Positions 61,558 to 64,000 of a stretch of 64,000 nt of DNA are shown here, piece by piece (position 1 is the first letter of the stretch; every line of letters starts with the position of its first letter). The DNA lies in assembly GCF_012720115.1 (NCBI RefSeq), contig NZ_VNWN01000007.1, positions 1-64,000 of the forward strand, given 5' to 3'. The notes under the pieces were generated by a model. The model saw nothing but the letters and a program-made list of their open reading frames with translations. It searched no databases and was not told the DNA's origin. This stretch comes from Sneathiella chinensis. Its GTDB lineage: Bacteria; Pseudomonadota; Alphaproteobacteria; Sneathiellales; Sneathiellaceae. The translations under genes were made by a program, and so were the position numbers.

Positions 61558-62028
61558 CTAGCCGTTATTCTTCAGCAGGCGCTGCTTTTCGCGGTCCCAA
61601 TCCCGCGTTTTTTCGGTTGCCCGCTTGTCATGCTGTTTCTTACCCGCCGCAAGCCCCAGCTTGACCTTGACCTTGCCCTTGTCGTTGAAATACAGGGTCA
61701 GCGGCACAAGGGTCTTGCCAGCCCGTTGCACCTGCGCGTGCAGGCGCGCCAGTTCGCGCTTGTGCATTAACAGCTTGCGCGGGCGACTGGGATCGTGATT
61801 GAACCGGTTGCCATAGTCATATTCAGCAATATGGGCATTCACCAGATACAATCCGTCATTCTCGAAAGACGCATAGGATTCTGAAATATTGGCACCGCCA
61901 GCACGAAGGCTTTTCACCTCCGTCCCGACGAGCATAATTCCAGCCTCAAAATCTTCGGTAATGAAATAGTTGTATCTGGCTTTCCTGTTTTCGGCGATTG
62001 TCTTGCTGTTGCCCATAACCTTACTCAC
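61558..62028 (-). CDS. smpB: SsrA-binding protein SmpB
   Basis: The 156-residue protein works with tmRNA to rescue stalled ribosomes. [44 protein letters not shown] near the start is the SmpB signature, [15 protein letters not shown] follows, and the basic C-terminal tail ([19 protein letters not shown]) reaches into the mRNA channel. It lies 6 bp after dapA and shares its transcript. Confidence 0.96.
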   Translation of the reverse strand: MSKVMGNSKTIAENRKARYNYFITEDFEAGIMLVGTEVKSLRAGGANISESYASFENDGLYLVNAHIAEYDYGNRFNHDPSRPRKLLMHKRELARLHAQVQRAGKTLVPLTLYFNDKGKVKVKLGLAAGKKQHDKRATEKTRDWDREKQRLLKNNG

Positions 62029-62034
62029 TTGGGA

Positions 62035-62910
62035 TTAGTTCCAAATCCCCGCGTGACGCATGGCAGCCTCGACCTCGCGCTTGATCGGTTCGGTAACCTT
62101 GACCAGCGGCAGGCGGATATCTTCCTTGCATTTGCCAAGAAGGGACAAGGCATACTTGGTGGGTGCCGGGCTTGCAAACAAGAACAAAGCACGATGCAGC
62201 GGCATCAAAAGGTCCTGAAGTTCCAGAGCCTTCTTCATGTCACCGGCCAGACTGGCTTCCTGCATTTCGGAAACCAGGGCGGGTGCCACATTGGACGCCA
62301 CGGAAATACAGCCGTTACCACCGTGGGCATTGAACCCGATGGCAGAGCCGTCCTCGCCGGACAACTGGTTGAAATCCTTGCCGCAATGCAGGCGCTGCAG
62401 GGATGCCCGCGCCACATCGCCGGTGGCATCCTTGACGCCAACGATATTTTTCAGCTTGGCCAACTCACCCATGGTTTCCGGGGTCATGTCAACCACACTG
62501 CGGCCCGGAATGTTGTAGATATAGATCGGGATATCCACGGCATTGTTGATGGCCTCGTAATGGGCATACATGCCTTCCTGGGTCGGCTTGTTGTAATAGG
62601 GCATGGCGATCAGAACCGCATCGGCACCGGCTTTCTGTGCCTGCTGGCTGAGACGGATGGCCTCTTTGGTGTTGTTGGAACCGGCACCGGCCATGACCGG
62701 AACGCGGCCATCAGCGGCCTCGATGCACAGCTCGATCACACGGTCATGCTCCGGGTGGCTGAGGGTCGGTGACTCGCCTGTGGTGCCAACCGGCACCAGC
62801 CCCTTTGTTCCGGATTTTATCTGCCAGTCTACAAAGGATTGGAATGACTTCTCATCCACACTCTCTCCATCGAACGGAGTGATAAGTGCGGTAAGTGATC
62901 CTCTAAACAT
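62035..62910 (-). CDS. dapA: 4-hydroxy-tetrahydrodipicolinate synthase DapA
   Basis: The 291-residue lyase condenses pyruvate and aspartate semialdehyde in lysine synthesis. The start is ATG 62910 ([17 protein letters not shown]) with an AAAGGAAACTGTC ribosome site; the open frame upstream has no homology. Motifs [32 protein letters not shown] and the Schiff-base Lys region [14 protein letters not shown] are intact. Next gene downstream is smpB, a standard alphaproteobacterial order. Confidence 0.97.
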   Translation of the reverse strand: MFRGSLTALITPFDGESVDEKSFQSFVDWQIKSGTKGLVPVGTTGESPTLSHPEHDRVIELCIEAADGRVPVMAGAGSNNTKEAIRLSQQAQKAGADAVLIAMPYYNKPTQEGMYAHYEAINNAVDIPIYIYNIPGRSVVDMTPETMGELAKLKNIVGVKDATGDVARASLQRLHCGKDFNQLSGEDGSAIGFNAHGGNGCISVASNVAPALVSEMQEASLAGDMKKALELQDLLMPLHRALFLFASPAPTKYALSLLGKCKEDIRLPLVKVTEPIKREVEAAMRHAGIWN

Positions 62911-63113
62911 GACAGTTTCCTTTATTGACTGCAATTCCACATAAAATTCCGCCGGGCTTTCTTCCCTGCCCACAACCGGAAAGAACGAGTTATAAGCAGA
63001 CTAACACTGTTGGCAAGATGTAATCTTTAGCCAATGGATGATTTCCCCAAATTTTTCCTGTACATCCATGCGGGCAAAGGGAAAACCCCTGCCCCGCCGC
63101 CCCTCAATACGGC

Positions 63114-64000
63114 TCAGGAAACGATCAGGTCCATGCTTTGCCGGGTGGTGAAATAATCCTCGCAGGCATCGACAAAGGCCCGAACCGTCCTCCTGTTGAT
63201 ACTGCTTTCCATATAGGCCACCACCAGACGGGATTTTCGCAGGGTTTCCGCCAATGGCCGGCACACCACCCGCGTCCCGCTGTGGGTCAGGTCCGTGGGC
63301 GGCTTGGATTGCAGCAATGCCAGCCCCAACCCGGCCCCGACCATGCTTCGGATCATTTCATAATTCCCCGACTTATAGACAAAGTTAGGCTCGAACCCGG
63401 CACTTTCAAATAACGACGTGTAATACTGGCGGGAGCTTGGCAGATCGAGCAGGATCATGGGCTGGTCCACCAGATCGGCCAGCGATATCCGCGCCTTCGC
63501 CGCCAGCGGGTGCCCCTCGGGCAGGACCAGATGCGGCGGGACCACGGCCAGCGTCCGGGTTTTCAGGCCCGCGCTGATATCCGCCTCGTCATAGGAAATG
63601 CCCACATCCACCTCGCCGCGGTGGATGCTGTCAAAGATATGCCGCACATTGCCTTCCACCACATTGGTATGAATGGCCGCATGGGCCGTTTGCAGGCGCT
63701 TCAGGATCGGCACCAGAACAATCGGGGAAATGGCGTTGAAGCAGCCCACATGCAGTTCGCCTGAAATATTCTGCCGAATTCCGTGAATATCCGTCTCCAG
63801 CTTTTCCACCTGATCCAGAATTGCCTGCACCCGGATCAGGATTTCCCGCCCCTTGGTGGTCAGGGTAATCCCTTTTGAACGGGTGCGGTTAAGCAGGGTC
63901 AGACCGGTTTCCTGTTCCAGACTGTCCACCGCAAGGCTGACCGCCGATTGCGAGATGTTCAGGGCCTGCGCCGCCTGTGTCAGGCTTTTGTGATGGGCCG
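63114..64000 (-). CDS. LysR family regulator, 5' end beyond window
   Basis: The coding frame continues to the right edge of the window. The visible part starts within the winged helix (LTQAAQALNISQSAVSLAVDSLEQETGLTLLNRTRSKGITLT), so the true start lies beyond 64000. The rest is a complete effector-binding domain (about ISGELHVGCFNAISPIVLVPILKRL to the end) with a VDVGISYDE box. No target is adjacent: dapA is transcribed in the same direction downstream. The effector is unknown. Partial gene, 295 codons visible. Confidence 0.9.
   Translation of the reverse strand, partial: AHHKSLTQAAQALNISQSAVSLAVDSLEQETGLTLLNRTRSKGITLTTKGREILIRVQAILDQVEKLETDIHGIRQNISGELHVGCFNAISPIVLVPILKRLQTAHAAIHTNVVEGNVRHIFDSIHRGEVDVGISYDEADISAGLKTRTLAVVPPHLVLPEGHPLAAKARISLADLVDQPMILLDLPSSRQYYTSLFESAGFEPNFVYKSGNYEMIRSMVGAGLGLALLQSKPPTDLTHSGTRVVCRPLAETLRKSRLVVAYMESSINRRTVRAFVDACEDYFTTRQSMDLIVS

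Overview
The window reads as a chromosomal segment of a free-living, flagellated alphaproteobacterium. Support comes from an F1-ATPase zeta-type inhibitor (DUF1476), the small PurL with separate PurS and PurQ, a CckA-type hybrid kinase directly downstream of flagellar export genes, an alphaproteobacterial SOS box (GTTC-N7-GTTC) upstream of recA, and the acpS-lepB-rnc-era and rpoZ-rel-pyrE gene order. The genus cannot be fixed from the sequence alone. Most of the DNA is GC-rich; the stretch around 41.0-41.6 kb and especially 45.2-46.4 kb is visibly AT-richer.

Layout. 1-1.6 kb: 5' part of a glycine-rich autotransporter and the orphan C-terminal barrel remnant of another. 1.6-6.9 kb: zeta inhibitor, purC-purS-purQ-purL, bolA and a monothiol glutaredoxin. 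7.0-11.2 kb: dehydrogenase, HSL-type esterase, nucleoside-recognition (gate) protein and MFS transporter. 11.3-14.6 kb: a lipocalin-like gene between two related hexanucleotide arrays, recA, and an orphan HsdR-N nuclease. 14.8-21.9 kb: LysR regulator divergent from an MmgE/PrpD - TRAP transporter - M20 deacylase operon, probably a catabolic unit for an organic or acylamino acid. 22-25 kb: a complete autotransporter. 25.3-26.7 kb: a deformylase paralogue with altered metal-binding motifs and a double cupin.

26.7-37.7 kb is the flagellar region. The minus-strand block is flgB-flgC-fliE-fliQ-fliR-flhB-cckA; the plus-strand block has a short FlhB C-domain protein, a helical protein, fliO-like, fliP, and then, overlapping fliP, an EndoU-type nuclease with a translationally coupled small acidic protein that looks like its immunity partner, LysE, and a second FlgC-like rod protein.

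37.7-41 kb: nitronate monooxygenase divergent from a TetR - 2-hydroxychromene-2-carboxylate isomerase - VOC operon, with two matching palindromes over face-to-face promoters. 41-46.6 kb: mixed accessory DNA with a CZB chemoreceptor, a Cys-containing secreted protein of unknown function, an AT-rich HNH endonuclease-like gene and tRNA-Ser(GCT). 46.9-50.7 kb: sensor kinase, DUF2189 membrane protein, Sel1-like small protein, YbaK family, GST. 50.8-59 kb: core genes era, rnc, lepB, acpS, pdxJ, DUF2062, pyrE, rel, rpoZ, folK. 59-64 kb: NYN protein, a DUF2235-PilZ fusion lacking the usual nucleophile serine, smpB, dapA and a LysR gene cut by the window edge.

The points most worth following up are the EndoU/immunity pair embedded in the flagellar locus, the HNH gene with an unassigned C-terminal domain, the DUF2235-PilZ pseudo-hydrolase, and two enzyme paralogues (deformylase, DJ-1/PfpI) that have lost key active-site residues.
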